Below, in pieces: positions 1 to 7,938 of a stretch of 12,291 bases of DNA. The number at the start of each line of letters is the position of its first letter. Positions within the stretch are counted from its first letter, which is position 1. The translations under genes were made by a program, and so were the position numbers. The notes under the pieces were generated by a model, which was not told the DNA's origin, ran no database searches, and was given only the letters and a program-made list of their open reading frames with translations. The stretch covers positions 1 to 12,291 of the forward strand of contig JAKSPA010000025.1 of assembly GCA_024405235.1 (NCBI GenBank), given 5' to 3'. Source of the DNA: Lentisphaeria bacterium. Its GTDB lineage: Bacteria > Verrucomicrobiota > Lentisphaeria > Oligosphaerales > Oligosphaeraceae.

Positions 1-10
1 CGCCCTCTTA

Positions 11-34
11 GCGCCGTCAGGCGCAGTACGCGCC
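11..34 (+). other. Alternating GC-rich hairpin segments beside the left repeat
   Basis: Three complementary blocks occur in a row: GCGCC (11-15), GGCGC (20-24) and GCGCC (30-34). The middle block can pair with the first over a GTCA loop or with the last over an AGTAC loop, so the two hairpins exclude each other. The right copy of the edge repeat is also followed by GC-rich sequence containing GCCGC and GGGCGC, but it is not clearly homologous. This may be part of the same repeat element; the function is unknown. Confidence 0.35.
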
Positions 35-45
35 GCAGGCAGTAG

Positions 46-80
46 CTACCCTCTTTGGGAACATAGCGTAGGGATAAAAA
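46..80 (+). repeat. Left copy of an inverted repeat pair
   Basis: The 24 bases at 46-69 are the reverse complement of 12239-12262 with a single mismatch (23 of 24). Key blocks on this strand are CTACCCTCTT and GGGAACATAGCGT. Weaker similarity continues to about position 80: GGATAAAAA here and GGATATATA, reverse complemented, in the right copy, after a one-base indel. A match of this length within 12 kb is far beyond chance, so it is a real repeat. Its nature is unknown; a dispersed intergenic element is my inference. I see no transposase or target-site duplication. Confidence 0.75.
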
Positions 81-160
81 TCACTGGAAGTTCACATTTT
101 AATTTTGGCAATCCACGCAATTGCAATTTGCGCCTTTACACACAAAAAAGGGACTTAAAA

Positions 161-321
161 TGCATAATAATCGTGTAAGTCGCAAAAATGTGTCTGCGGG
201 GACCGAAAATCACCCCCTGAAAAAGCTAGAATCGTCCAGAAGGGCCCTAGAATGGCCCAGGATGAAATCCACCCCCTTTTATGGATATATATACCATACG
301 CCCCCAAAGGCCCTAAAATGA
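161..321 (+). CDS. Doubtful small ORF, 53 codons
   Basis: The ORF starts at an ATG at 161, seven bases after an AAGGGA ribosome-binding-like sequence (148-153), and ends at TGA 319-321. The stop lies inside a terminator-like hairpin (306-348). The product would be small, basic and hydrophilic, ending PPKALK, and I recognise no family. Against it, the DNA underneath is a diverged internal duplication (see 205-320) rich in CCCCC and AAAA runs, which may be non-coding. The frame stays open further upstream to a TTG at 121, but that start has no ribosome binding site. The initiation site and terminator together are the only reason to list it; a small RNA or no gene at all is as likely. Confidence 0.2.
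205..320 (+). repeat. Two diverged copies of a motif pair in an intergenic stretch
   Basis: Two direct units are visible. Each opens with a GAAAATCACCCCCT-like block (205-218 and, as GAAATCCACCCCCT, 264-277). Each later contains GGCCCTAGAATG (243-254) or GGCCCTAAAATG (309-320). Looser matches to the second block, CTTAAAATG and GCTAGAATC, occur at 154-162 and 225-233. Block spacing differs between units (38 and 45 bases), so this is a degenerate duplication and not a clean tandem array. The GGGCC/GGCCC arms at 242-246 and 254-258 could form a small hairpin. Function is unknown. Confidence 0.4.
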
Positions 322-348
322 GCCACTTTTGAGGCCTTTTGCTTTTTT
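306..348 (+). terminator. Candidate intrinsic terminator, + strand
   Basis: AAAGGCC (306-312) pairs with GGCCTTT (333-339). An inner AAAA/TTTT pairing at 315-318 and 327-330 extends the stem, and the T-rich run TTTTGCTTTTTT (337-348) follows. It faces the - strand terminator at 383-427. It would end any rightward transcript from the first 300 bases, which supports some transcription there but does not identify the product. Confidence 0.5.
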
Positions 349-382
349 GAGTGCTTTGGAAAGATCTGACAGGCGTGAAAAC

Positions 383-427
383 AAAAAAAGGCTGCTACAT
401 CCCCTTATAGAGTTTTTTGTAGCAGCC
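383..427 (-). terminator. Intrinsic terminator of the acyl-CoA dehydrogenase gene
   Basis: GGCTGCTACA (390-399) and TGTAGCAGCC (418-427) form a perfect ten-base-pair stem with an 18-base loop. Read on the - strand, the stem is followed directly by seven T residues (the A run at 383-389). It lies about 45 bases beyond the stop codon at 473, the expected place for the end of that transcript. On the + strand the stem is followed by CCTTTT, so it may also work weakly the other way. Confidence 0.85.
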
Positions 428-472
428 CCTTTTCAAGTGTAATTCGGCAGGCCTAATTTATAGACGTCTTTA

Positions 473-2182
473 TTAAATTGCAAGAATCGACGTATCTGGC
501 AGTTGCTGATTCTTTACAATCAAGTAGTTCATTTCAAATTCAGGCAGATATTCTGCGGCGAACTCCTGCGCCACAGAAAGGCGTTCTTGCGAAATCATGC
601 AATCGCGCGTCAACAGCATTCCGATGAGAATGATTGTCTCCATTCTGACAATATGATAAGCCATCTGGTCAAAGAAAAGCACGTTGTCATTATGCTGATC
701 AACAATGGCGATAGCCTCTTCCACCTTCGGCCGTTCAGCATTGAAACGCTGCATCAACTCAGCCGCCTTTCCTTCCAGCGGCAAAGCGGATAATTCATCA
801 AGTCTTGGAACAAGAGTACGCTTCTTGACGCCCGCAATTGCCGCCACGACCTGCAGCTGTGTCGTTCCTTCGTAGATGTTCGTAATTCTAGCGTCTCGGA
901 AATAACGTTCAGCGAGATGATCGCGCATGTAGCCCTTGCCACCATGGACTTGGATGCCATCATAAGCGACTTTATTGCACATTTCGGTATTGAACGCCTT
1001 TGTCATAGGTGTCAGAACATCTGCGAGACGGCCATATTCCTTAACTTTAAGCCGTTCATCATCAGCGGCGACGCCACGGCGCACGCGGTCTTCACAAGCA
1101 TCACGGAGATCAACAACGCGACTAGTCTCATAGAGTAGCGCCCTGCCCGCCAGAACAGCCGTGCGCATTTTGACAAGCATGGCACTGACCGCTCCGATCT
1201 GGTTGATTGACTTTCCGAACTGCCTGCGCGATGCGGCGTAGTCACTTGCGCAACGATATGCGGCCTCGGCAATTCCGACCGCCTGAGAAGCAATGGCAAG
1301 ACGCGCGCCATTCATGAGACTCATTACGTAGCGGATGAGTCCCATCTTGCGGCTTCCGACCAATTCTGCCGGAACGTTGTCGAATGTGAGTTCGCAAGTA
1401 GGCGATCCATGAATTCCAAGTTTGTCTTCAATGCCGCTTATCTTCAATTGAGGGCATGCCTCCACCAGGAACATGGACAAACCGCGGCCATCCGTGGTGC
1501 CCTCTTCGCTTCGTGCAAGGACAAGAAGGGCCTTTGCGCGTCCATTTGTGATGAAACGCTTTTTGCCATTGATGAACCATTTTCCTGTTTCGGGATCGAA
1601 GGTGGCGCGTGTCTGAACGCTTTGCAGATCGCTTCCAGCCTCAGGTTCCGTCAAAGCCATTGCGCCATCGACGTCGCCTGACGCGAATCGCGGCAGCATC
1701 CTATCGCGCTGTTCGTCCGATCCGAAACGATACAATGTCTCAGCAATAGACTGCAGACCGAAGAGATTCTGGAGAGACGCATCGGCCCTTGAGACCATTT
1801 CGGTCATCATTGAATAAACGGTAGTAGGCAAATTCAATCCGTTGTATTTTCTTGGAAGAGTAACTCCGCAGAGTCCGTGTTCGCGAATCGCCGCGAGATT
1901 TTCCTGCGTTCCGAATGGATAATCGACATGGCCACCCGCCAGATGGACATTGTCTCTATCAACCTGCGTACCATGCGGCTCGAACACCTCTGCAGAAAGA
2001 GCGCCTGCTTCTTCCAAACGCTTCCTTGCCACATCAAGAGCCTCCTTCAATGACGCCGGCGCCTCAGGGAACATGGCCTTCTGAGTGTAGTCATCTTCTT
2101 TGAGCCTGAAAATTTCAGCCAATTCGGCATTGTCGAAACGGAACTGCAGATCCGAATTATCGAGGAAAAAATTATTGGACAT
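473..2182 (-). CDS. Acyl-CoA dehydrogenase family protein (long form)
   Basis: This is a predicted FAD-dependent, cytoplasmic acyl-CoA dehydrogenase, 569 residues long, that would oxidise an acyl-CoA to the trans-2-enoyl-CoA and pass electrons to an electron-transfer flavoprotein. Visible family signatures are the FAD/substrate motif ALTEPEAGSD (176-185), FITNG (210-214), GSPTCELTFDNV (259-270), an SRRQFGK segment (318-324), QVHGGKGY (411-418) and IYEGTTQLQ (436-444). Glu438 sits where short- and medium-chain enzymes carry the catalytic base. The protein is longer than the usual ~380 residues, with ~85 extra residues before the N-terminal domain and a ~120-residue helical tail. I recall the same build from Bacteroidota enzymes. 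The substrate cannot be told. No ETF or other beta-oxidation gene is in the window. No Shine-Dalgarno sequence is visible before the start ATG. It is divergent from def and ends at a strong terminator. Confidence 0.93.
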   Translation of the reverse strand: MSNNFFLDNSDLQFRFDNAELAEIFRLKEDDYTQKAMFPEAPASLKEALDVARKRLEEAGALSAEVFEPHGTQVDRDNVHLAGGHVDYPFGTQENLAAIREHGLCGVTLPRKYNGLNLPTTVYSMMTEMVSRADASLQNLFGLQSIAETLYRFGSDEQRDRMLPRFASGDVDGAMALTEPEAGSDLQSVQTRATFDPETGKWFINGKKRFITNGRAKALLVLARSEEGTTDGRGLSMFLVEACPQLKISGIEDKLGIHGSPTCELTFDNVPAELVGSRKMGLIRYVMSLMNGARLAIASQAVGIAEAAYRCASDYAASRRQFGKSINQIGAVSAMLVKMRTAVLAGRALLYETSRVVDLRDACEDRVRRGVAADDERLKVKEYGRLADVLTPMTKAFNTEMCNKVAYDGIQVHGGKGYMRDHLAERYFRDARITNIYEGTTQLQVVAAIAGVKKRTLVPRLDELSALPLEGKAAELMQRFNAERPKVEEAIAIVDQHNDNVLFFDQMAYHIVRMETIILIGMLLTRDCMISQERLSVAQEFAAEYLPEFEMNYLIVKNQQLPDTSILAI

Positions 2183-2418
2183 AATGTTTTAATGGTTGAA
2201 TTTGGCTACCGTTCAGAGAACGAATGACGCAGCAATCAGTAATTTGTCCTAATATACATTCCTTTGCATTTTCTTGCCCGTCAAGACGCAATTGCAAGAG
2301 TATGATACAAGCATTTTCGGACGATATTTAATTTATGAGGTAAATTACTATGTTTTACCAAATCAACTACGATACATAAATGTTTGAATTTCTGAAACAA
2401 TTCAAGAAGGACCGCCCA
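2183..2418. promoter_or_regulatory. Divergent intergenic region between the dehydrogenase and def
   Basis: The promoters for both flanking transcripts should lie here. The stretch is AT-rich, with TATA-like blocks (TATACA at 2254-2259, TATGAT at 2301-2306, TATTTAAT at 2325-2332). I could not match any of them to a convincing -35 element at normal spacing, so I assign no promoter. The last part holds a short leader ORF with a GAGG ribosome binding site (2337-2340) and then the alternative def starts. Confidence 0.4.
2350..2379 (+). CDS. Possible nine-residue leader peptide of def
   Basis: An ATG at 2350 is preceded at nine bases by GAGG (2337-2340), a better initiation context than the ATG at 2380 has. 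It encodes MFYQINYDT and stops at TAA 2377-2379. The next three bases are the ATG at 2380, in frame with def. This layout suits termination and re-initiation, or leader-peptide control. It may also be chance in AT-rich sequence, because def has a strong ribosome binding site of its own further down. The peptide shows no run of a single amino acid that would suggest classic attenuation. Confidence 0.3.
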   Translation: MFYQINYDT

Positions 2419-3000
2419 ATGCGAATTGTGGTAAATGGCCATCCAGCCCTGCGTGCAATCTCGGCTCCCGTCACGGAAATATCCAAAGACGAAATGCAGC
2501 TTGCCGACGAACTCAAGCGTTCTCTTGAGGAGAGCGAAATACAGGGCGTAGGTCTGGCAGCCCCTCAGATCGGCGTAAACAAACGAATGATCGTCATCAA
2601 GACGACTGGCGACGATGGCAGAAGCCGTCCAGGCGCATTGCCAGGCGAACTCATTCTAGATCCGCTGATGCCAGTGGTTCTGGTCAATCCGGAAATAGTC
2701 GCAAGCAGCGAAGAAACCAGCACCGTAGAAGAAGGTTGCCTTAGCCTTCCAGGCGTAAATGGTCATGTGACGCGTCCGGTTTCGGTAACGTTGCATGCGA
2801 CGTTGATGGATGGTCAGGAACTGACGGCCGAATGCGGTGGTCTTCTCGCAAGATGTCTGCAACATGAAATCGACCATCTTGACGGCAAGCTCTTCTTTGA
2901 CAAGATTCCAGCAGACGAGCAGAAAGCGGCCATGCCTCAGATGAAGAAACTTTCAAAGCGCGAGGCAGGGCTTCGACGCATACAGCCAAAGCACCAATGA
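2419..3000 (+). CDS. def: Peptide deformylase
   Basis: Peptide deformylase removes the formyl group from the N-terminal formyl-methionine of new proteins, in the cytoplasm at the ribosome exit. All three family motifs are present: GVGLAAPQIG (43-52, with Gln50), EGCLSLPG (105-112, with metal ligand Cys107) and QHEIDH (148-153, with ligands His149 and His153 and catalytic Glu150). An extra loop of roughly 20 residues follows IVIK, between motifs 1 and 2. I chose the ATG at 2419 because AAGGA lies seven bases before it (2407-2411) and because the protein then opens MRIVVNGHPALR, as deformylases usually do. The ATG at 2380 would add 13 residues without a visible ribosome binding site. The usual partner fmt is not in the window. 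The stop overlaps the next gene as ATGA, so the two are co-transcribed. Confidence 0.95.
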   Translation: MRIVVNGHPALRAISAPVTEISKDEMQLADELKRSLEESEIQGVGLAAPQIGVNKRMIVIKTTGDDGRSRPGALPGELILDPLMPVVLVNPEIVASSEETSTVEEGCLSLPGVNGHVTRPVSVTLHATLMDGQELTAECGGLLARCLQHEIDHLDGKLFFDKIPADEQKAAMPQMKKLSKREAGLRRIQPKHQ

Positions 3001-3887
3001 ATCAAGCCTCCAATCAATTTTCCAAACAAGGGCAATGGATATTCAGCCTGAACGCATTGCGCTATTCGCATGTATTCAGACTGCTTTTCAGCCATCCTAA
3101 ACTCGCATGCGCCCTTCTGGCCATGCGTCCATTTTGGGGGAAGACGCTGCTGACGGCGCTTGCGCTGTGCATTGTTGGAAGCATCTTTCTGACAATCAAT
3201 GCAGTTCCTGAATACGGCGCGGACATTCGTCAAGGCACGCAGTTCGTTCTGGACAAGCTAGGCACAGTGAAATTTGCCGACGGCGCAGTAAATTGGACGG
3301 AGACGAACGAATCGACCTATACATCATCGACAAATCTGCCGCATCTACGGTTGGACATAGTGAAATCATGGTCGGAATTTACCCCTCCTGCGAACTCGAC
3401 AAGGCACCAGGGCCTAGTGCTTTGCAAAGAAGGCATAGGCTTTTGGATGAGCGCAAGCACAGGCGAACTGCTCGCCAACGAGCTCATGATTCCAGCCGCG
3501 AAATTCCGTACGCTTCCGGAAGACACGCTTGTTCTGAGCAAGGAAAAGCAATCCAATTTCTGCAAAATCGCATTCTGGACGCTGATGGCGGCGCTCTTCT
3601 TCGCCCAAACACTGACACTGCTGAAATCGCTGTTCCTTACTGGAATCGTTCTCTCCCTGGCATGGCTAGTCGTCGGCAGAATCCGACCATTGAAAGCCTA
3701 CTGGCGCTTCCTCTCGATCGCGTTCAATCTATGCTTCCCGCCATTCCTTGTAGCGCTCTTCTGGCTGCTCATGGACATGCCAAGCGACTTTGAAACCCTC
3801 TTCACCCTGCTCTTCTTCATCTATCTGATCTATGCGGTGATAGAAGGCAGAAAAGGACAGTTCCTTCCCGTTCCTCCAAGCAAATGA
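2997..3887 (+). CDS. Five-helix membrane protein, DUF1189-like layout
   Basis: This is an inner-membrane protein of 296 residues with unknown function. One hydrophobic helix (about 49-69) is followed by a soluble segment of ~115 residues (70-188), probably outside the cytoplasm. Four more helices follow (about 189-208, 211-227, 240-259, 264-283) and a short charged tail. One early helix, a soluble loop and a helical C-terminal half recalls the DUF1189 family; the soluble part has a VKFADGAVNW segment (91-100) of the kind I associate with it. This is a resemblance only. It begins with an ATGA overlap on def and ends with an ATGA overlap on the next gene. Its translation is thus tied to both, and no separate ribosome binding site is obvious. 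It could be an envelope-stress or membrane-assembly component, but nothing in the sequence fixes a role. Confidence 0.85.
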   Translation: MNQASNQFSKQGQWIFSLNALRYSHVFRLLFSHPKLACALLAMRPFWGKTLLTALALCIVGSIFLTINAVPEYGADIRQGTQFVLDKLGTVKFADGAVNWTETNESTYTSSTNLPHLRLDIVKSWSEFTPPANSTRHQGLVLCKEGIGFWMSASTGELLANELMIPAAKFRTLPEDTLVLSKEKQSNFCKIAFWTLMAALFFAQTLTLLKSLFLTGIVLSLAWLVVGRIRPLKAYWRFLSIAFNLCFPPFLVALFWLLMDMPSDFETLFTLLFFIYLIYAVIEGRKGQFLPVPPSK

Positions 3888-4684
3888 CCCACAAACATAG
3901 CAAAATGCAAAACTTTTCAAGAAAAACAAAGGCATTGACATTCCTTCTGCTGGCGATGTCGGTTTCGCTTCTTGCCCAAAGCGCTCCTGCCGCAGGCGAC
4001 TCAGCCGAAGAGACCGACATGAATCCGCTGGCAGGCGACACATGGCTCATCGCCGCATGGGGAAAAATCTGCGACGGCGCGAAAGCCTTCTGGGAATGGC
4101 TTTCTGGCGTTGTCAACACAATGCTCTTCGAGGATCTCGGCATGTCAAACGCCAACTACACCACACTGATCATCATACTTGCAGTCCTGACGATCATGCT
4201 TGCGTCAGGCGCCTGGGCGGCCTCGATTGCAATGATGAGAAGACATTCCGCGCCCAAATATTTCATATATGGCTTCTTGACATTCTTCATCGGCCCTGCG
4301 CACCTTATGTACAGTTTGGACATCAAGGGCGAGAAGGAGCAGAAGGAAATGTTCGCCCGCGAGGCGGAAGAGAAGCGCGCGGAAGAAGCGGAGCGCAAGC
4401 TCAAGGAAGCCCAACAGGCCAAAGAACGTGGCAAAGAAGCGCCAGCAGTCTCCAGCGATGGCGTAGTTTTCGACCAGGCCTATTTTGAATCCATTCAGCG
4501 CAAAGAAGATGGAACTCCCAACGGGCCGTGGCGCGTGGCATACAACGGCATTGAAATCACGGTCAACGAAATTGTGGAGGTCCTTCCAGAATGCGTGCAG
4601 GTCCGCATGATAAATCTAGAAGGCAATCCGATGGTAGGACGAATACCGTACTCGCGAATAGAAAAGTGGGAGACTCCCGAATAG
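3884..4684 (+). CDS. Membrane protein with signal peptide, two helices and coiled coil
   Basis: I do not recognise this 266-residue protein. It opens with a basic segment and a hydrophobic stretch (about 17-33) ending AQSAPAAG, which reads as a signal peptide cleaved near residue 34-37. Then come a Trp-rich amphipathic stretch (54-73), a strong membrane helix (about 94-115), a second one (about 127-145) and a highly charged Lys/Glu/Ala helix (148-187), probably a coiled coil. A C-terminal domain of ~75 residues (190-266) looks beta-rich and ends in an acidic tail. The Lys/Glu linker should hold the end domain away from the membrane. The start overlaps the preceding gene as ATGA; an internal ATG at 3905 is possible but has no ribosome binding site. 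The overlap suggests the two membrane proteins act together, as an inference from gene order. Confidence 0.8.
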   Translation: MTHKHSKMQNFSRKTKALTFLLLAMSVSLLAQSAPAAGDSAEETDMNPLAGDTWLIAAWGKICDGAKAFWEWLSGVVNTMLFEDLGMSNANYTTLIIILAVLTIMLASGAWAASIAMMRRHSAPKYFIYGFLTFFIGPAHLMYSLDIKGEKEQKEMFAREAEEKRAEEAERKLKEAQQAKERGKEAPAVSSDGVVFDQAYFESIQRKEDGTPNGPWRVAYNGIEITVNEIVEVLPECVQVRMINLEGNPMVGRIPYSRIEKWETPE

Positions 4685-4765
4685 CCTTTCCAACCACTGA
4701 AGGGCTCAATTATCCGGAGACGGAACAATTTCACTGAAAACAGAACACACAAGGAAACACAAGAA

Positions 4766-7700
4766 ATGTTCGACAACACTGAAGCAGGCGCCACACTGGC
4801 CGACCAGGAGCTGGCGGTATTGAAATTCTGGGAAGAGAATAAAGTTTTCGAGAAATCCATCGAAAACCGCAAGGATTGCCAGCCCTACGTATTCTTTGAC
4901 GGTCCTCCCTTTGCCACGGGTCTCCCGCATTATGGCCATCTTCTGGCAGGCACCATCAAAGATGTTGTCCCGCGCTACCAGACGATGAGAGGCCGCTATG
5001 TTCCGCGCACCTTCGGCTGGGACTGCCATGGTCTTCCAATCGAATCGCTCGCCCAGAAGGCTCTGAATCTCGCTGGCGCTCCCGCAATCCAGCAGGCAGG
5101 CGTGGATGTATTCAACGAGCAGTGCCGTTCCATGGTCCAGACATACGTCAAGGAATGGAAAAACACTGTCAACCGCATGGGCCGCTGGGTTGATTTCGAC
5201 CACGGCTACAAGACCATGGATGCGACATTCATGGAAACCGTCTGGTGGGTGTTCTCGCAGCTCTGGAAGCAGGGACGCGTCTATAAGGCGCACAGAATCG
5301 TTCCCTACAGCTGGAAACTGACCACGCCGCTTTCCAATTCGGAAGCCAGCGCAAACTACAAGATGGTGCAGGATCCAACCGTGACCGTCAGAATGAAGGT
5401 CCGTTCATGGCCACGCCCGATGCCCGAACTTGAAGGCTACACCCCCTATGTCGTCATCTGGACGACCACGCCTTGGACTCTGCCTGCGAACCTTCTTGCA
5501 TGCGCAGGACCGGAATTGGATTACGTCGTCGTCAAAGACGGCGACACCACCGACGCGTATCTGCTGGCCAAGAGCCGTCTTTCGGCAATCTACAAGAAAC
5601 CAGAAGACTACACGATCCTCTGCGAACTGAAAGGAAAGGACCTCGTCGGCACTAGATACGAGCCTATCTTCAACTACTTCGAAGAGCGCCATCCGAACGA
5701 CTTCCGCATCGTGAACGACGACTATGTCACCGCAGACGACGGTACCGGCCTCGTCCACATCGCTCCCGCATACGGCGAAGACGACTACCGCATCTGCCAG
5801 CGCGAGGGCGTCTCTCTGGAAGATCCTCTGGACGTCGAGTGCTGCTTCACAAGCGCCGCTCCTGATTTCGTTGGCCTGCAGTGCAAATCCGCCGACAAGA
5901 CGGTCATCAAGTGGCTCAAGGAGCATGGCAAACTCGTCCATCAGGACACCATCACCCACAGCTATCCATACTGCGAGCGTACGGACACGCCGCTCATCTA
6001 CAAAGCCATCGACGCATGGTACGTCCGTGTCGAGGACCTTCACGAGCGCCTGTTGAAGAACAACGCCCAGACCTCCTGGACTCCAGCCGCCATCGGATCG
6101 CATCGTTTCGCCAACTGGCTGGCCGATGCAAAGGACTGGAACATCTCCCGCAACCGCTTCTGGGGTTCCTGCATCCCGCTGTGGATTAACACGGAAGACG
6201 CGAACGACATCATCTGCATCGGTTCCGTCGCCGAACTTGAAGAGCTTTCGGGACAGAAGGTCACCGACCTCCACAAGCACTTCATCGACAAGATCGAAAT
6301 CCACAAGGACGGCAAGACCTACCGCAGAACTCCGGAAGTCCTGGACTGCTGGTTCGAATCAGGCTCCATGCCATACGCCCAGAGCCACTATCCGTTCGAG
6401 AACAAGGCGTTCGTGGAAAAGAACCTCCCTGCTGACTTCATCGCAGAAGGCCTTGACCAGACGCGCGGATGGTTCTACGCTCTGATGGTTCTCTCCACGG
6501 CGCTCTTCGACAAGCCGCCATTCCAGCATGTTGTCGTCAACGGTCTCGTTCTCGCTGAAGACGGACGCAAGATGTCGAAGCACCTCCACAACTATCCTGA
6601 TCCGATGGTCGTCATCAACCAGTATGGCGCCGACGCGCTGCGTCTCTGCCTGCTCTCCAGCCCTGTCGTCCGCGCCGAAGACCTCCGCTTCTCCGAGACT
6701 GCAGTCCGCGAAATGATGCGAATGGTCCTGCTGCCCCTCTGGAACTCCTACAGCTTCCTTGCGACATACGCACGCATCGACAAATGGAAGCCAGAAGGCG
6801 ACAAGGCCGCGCCGCCCGCCAATCCCTCCAACGTCCTGGACAAGTGGATCCTCTCGCGTCTGGCCACGACAATCGCCGATGTCAGAGACGGACTGGACAA
6901 CTACGATCTCCAGAAGGGGGCAACGCGCTTCACTGGCTTCCTTGACGAACTCACGAACTGGTACATCCGTCGTTCTCGCAGACGTCTCTGGCGAAGCACA
7001 AACGACTCCGACAAAGCGGAGGCCTATCAGACTCTCCACTACGTCCTGCTCACCTTCTGCCAAGTCGCGGCGCCGTTCATTCCGTTCATCACGGAAAACA
7101 TCTACAGAAATCTCCGCACCGACTCCATGCCGATCTCCGTTCATCTCTGCGATTATCCAGAGGCTGATCAGTCCCTGCGCGACGACCGCCTGAACGCACG
7201 CATGGCTCATACGATGAGCGCCGTTTCACTCGGACGCCTCCTCCGCAGCCAAGTCAAGCAGAAGGTCCGCCAGCCACTGGCAAGCGCGGTGCTCGTCTCT
7301 CTTGACGAACAGGTTCGCAGCGACCTCTCCTCCATGGCCGACGTAATCGCAGAAGAACTGAACGTCAAGCAGGTTCTCATCGAAAGTGAAGAAGAGAAGC
7401 TTGTCAAGCTCTCTGCAAAGCCGAACATGAAGCGGCTCGGACCGAAATTCGGCAAGCAGATCGGCCTACTCGCAAAGGCAATCACGGCCCTGACCGCCGC
7501 CGAACTGCGCACGCTGCGCCAGAACGGCGTCCTGCCGATCCAGGCAGGCGAGCTGTCCTGCGAGCTGTCAACCGACGACGTGCTGCTCATCCGCGAAGAG
7601 CTTCCTGGCATGACGGTCGCCAACGAAGGCGACGTCACGGTCGCATTGGACACACGCTTGACTCCCGAACTCGAACTGGAAGGATGGGCCCGCGAAATCG

Positions 7701-7930
7701 TCTCCAAACTGCAGGGAATCCGCAAAGACCAGAATCTGGACGTTGTCGATCGCATCCGTGTCAAATACGCCACGGAAGACGAAACGATCGCGGCCGCGAT
7801 CACGGCTCAGAAGGATTACATCTGCGGCGAAACGCTGGCTCTCGAGATGACGCCTGCCGAATGCACAGACGCCTTCACAACCGTCGATCTCGGTGGCAAG
7901 AGCGCCGCGTTCATGGTTGAAAAAGCCTGA
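4766..7930 (+). CDS. ileS: Isoleucyl-tRNA synthetase, type 2 (eukaryote-like)
   Basis: This cytoplasmic enzyme charges tRNA-Ile with isoleucine and edits misactivated valine. The class I HIGH motif appears as HYGH (55-58) in GLPHYGH, followed by GWDCHGLPIE (84-93). The CP1 editing domain carries the Thr-rich peptide WTTTPWTLP (232-240) and HIAPAYGEDDY, with the editing Asp at 339. The KMSKS loop reads KMSKH (602-606). An anticodon-binding helical domain follows, then a C-terminal region with LEGWAREIVSKLQ and IRKDQNLDV of the kind found in type 2 enzymes (DUF5915). At 1054 residues, with HYGH and this C-terminus, it belongs with the eukaryote-like group and not the E. coli type. In other bacteria that group is less sensitive to mupirocin; whether that holds here is inference. 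AAGGA (4751-4755) lies ten bases before the start. The 81-base gap to the previous gene shows no terminator. Confidence 0.97.
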   Translation: MFDNTEAGATLADQELAVLKFWEENKVFEKSIENRKDCQPYVFFDGPPFATGLPHYGHLLAGTIKDVVPRYQTMRGRYVPRTFGWDCHGLPIESLAQKALNLAGAPAIQQAGVDVFNEQCRSMVQTYVKEWKNTVNRMGRWVDFDHGYKTMDATFMETVWWVFSQLWKQGRVYKAHRIVPYSWKLTTPLSNSEASANYKMVQDPTVTVRMKVRSWPRPMPELEGYTPYVVIWTTTPWTLPANLLACAGPELDYVVVKDGDTTDAYLLAKSRLSAIYKKPEDYTILCELKGKDLVGTRYEPIFNYFEERHPNDFRIVNDDYVTADDGTGLVHIAPAYGEDDYRICQREGVSLEDPLDVECCFTSAAPDFVGLQCKSADKTVIKWLKEHGKLVHQDTITHSYPYCERTDTPLIYKAIDAWYVRVEDLHERLLKNNAQTSWTPAAIGSHRFANWLADAKDWNISRNRFWGSCIPLWINTEDANDIICIGSVAELEELSGQKVTDLHKHFIDKIEIHKDGKTYRRTPEVLDCWFESGSMPYAQSHYPFENKAFVEKNLPADFIAEGLDQTRGWFYALMVLSTALFDKPPFQHVVVNGLVLAEDGRKMSKHLHNYPDPMVVINQYGADALRLCLLSSPVVRAEDLRFSETAVREMMRMVLLPLWNSYSFLATYARIDKWKPEGDKAAPPANPSNVLDKWILSRLATTIADVRDGLDNYDLQKGATRFTGFLDELTNWYIRRSRRRLWRSTNDSDKAEAYQTLHYVLLTFCQVAAPFIPFITENIYRNLRTDSMPISVHLCDYPEADQSLRDDRLNARMAHTMSAVSLGRLLRSQVKQKVRQPLASAVLVSLDEQVRSDLSSMADVIAEELNVKQVLIESEEEKLVKLSAKPNMKRLGPKFGKQIGLLAKAITALTAAELRTLRQNGVLPIQAGELSCELSTDDVLLIREELPGMTVANEGDVTVALDTRLTPELELEGWAREIVSKLQGIRKDQNLDVVDRIRVKYATEDETIAAAITAQKDYICGETLALEMTPAECTDAFTTVDLGGKSAAFMVEKA

Positions 7931-7938
7931 TAGACTCT

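Noticed and set aside
281..297. Palindrome-like ATGG-TATATA-CCAT as an operator
   Set aside because: Only four base pairs match on each side and the centre is simple AT sequence, which is too weak to call a binding site.
5405..7210. Two long - strand open frames (5405-6304 and 6359-7210)
   Set aside because: Both lie antisense to ileS, whose catalytic and editing motifs are complete. Their composition is that of reverse-strand codons of a GC-biased gene.
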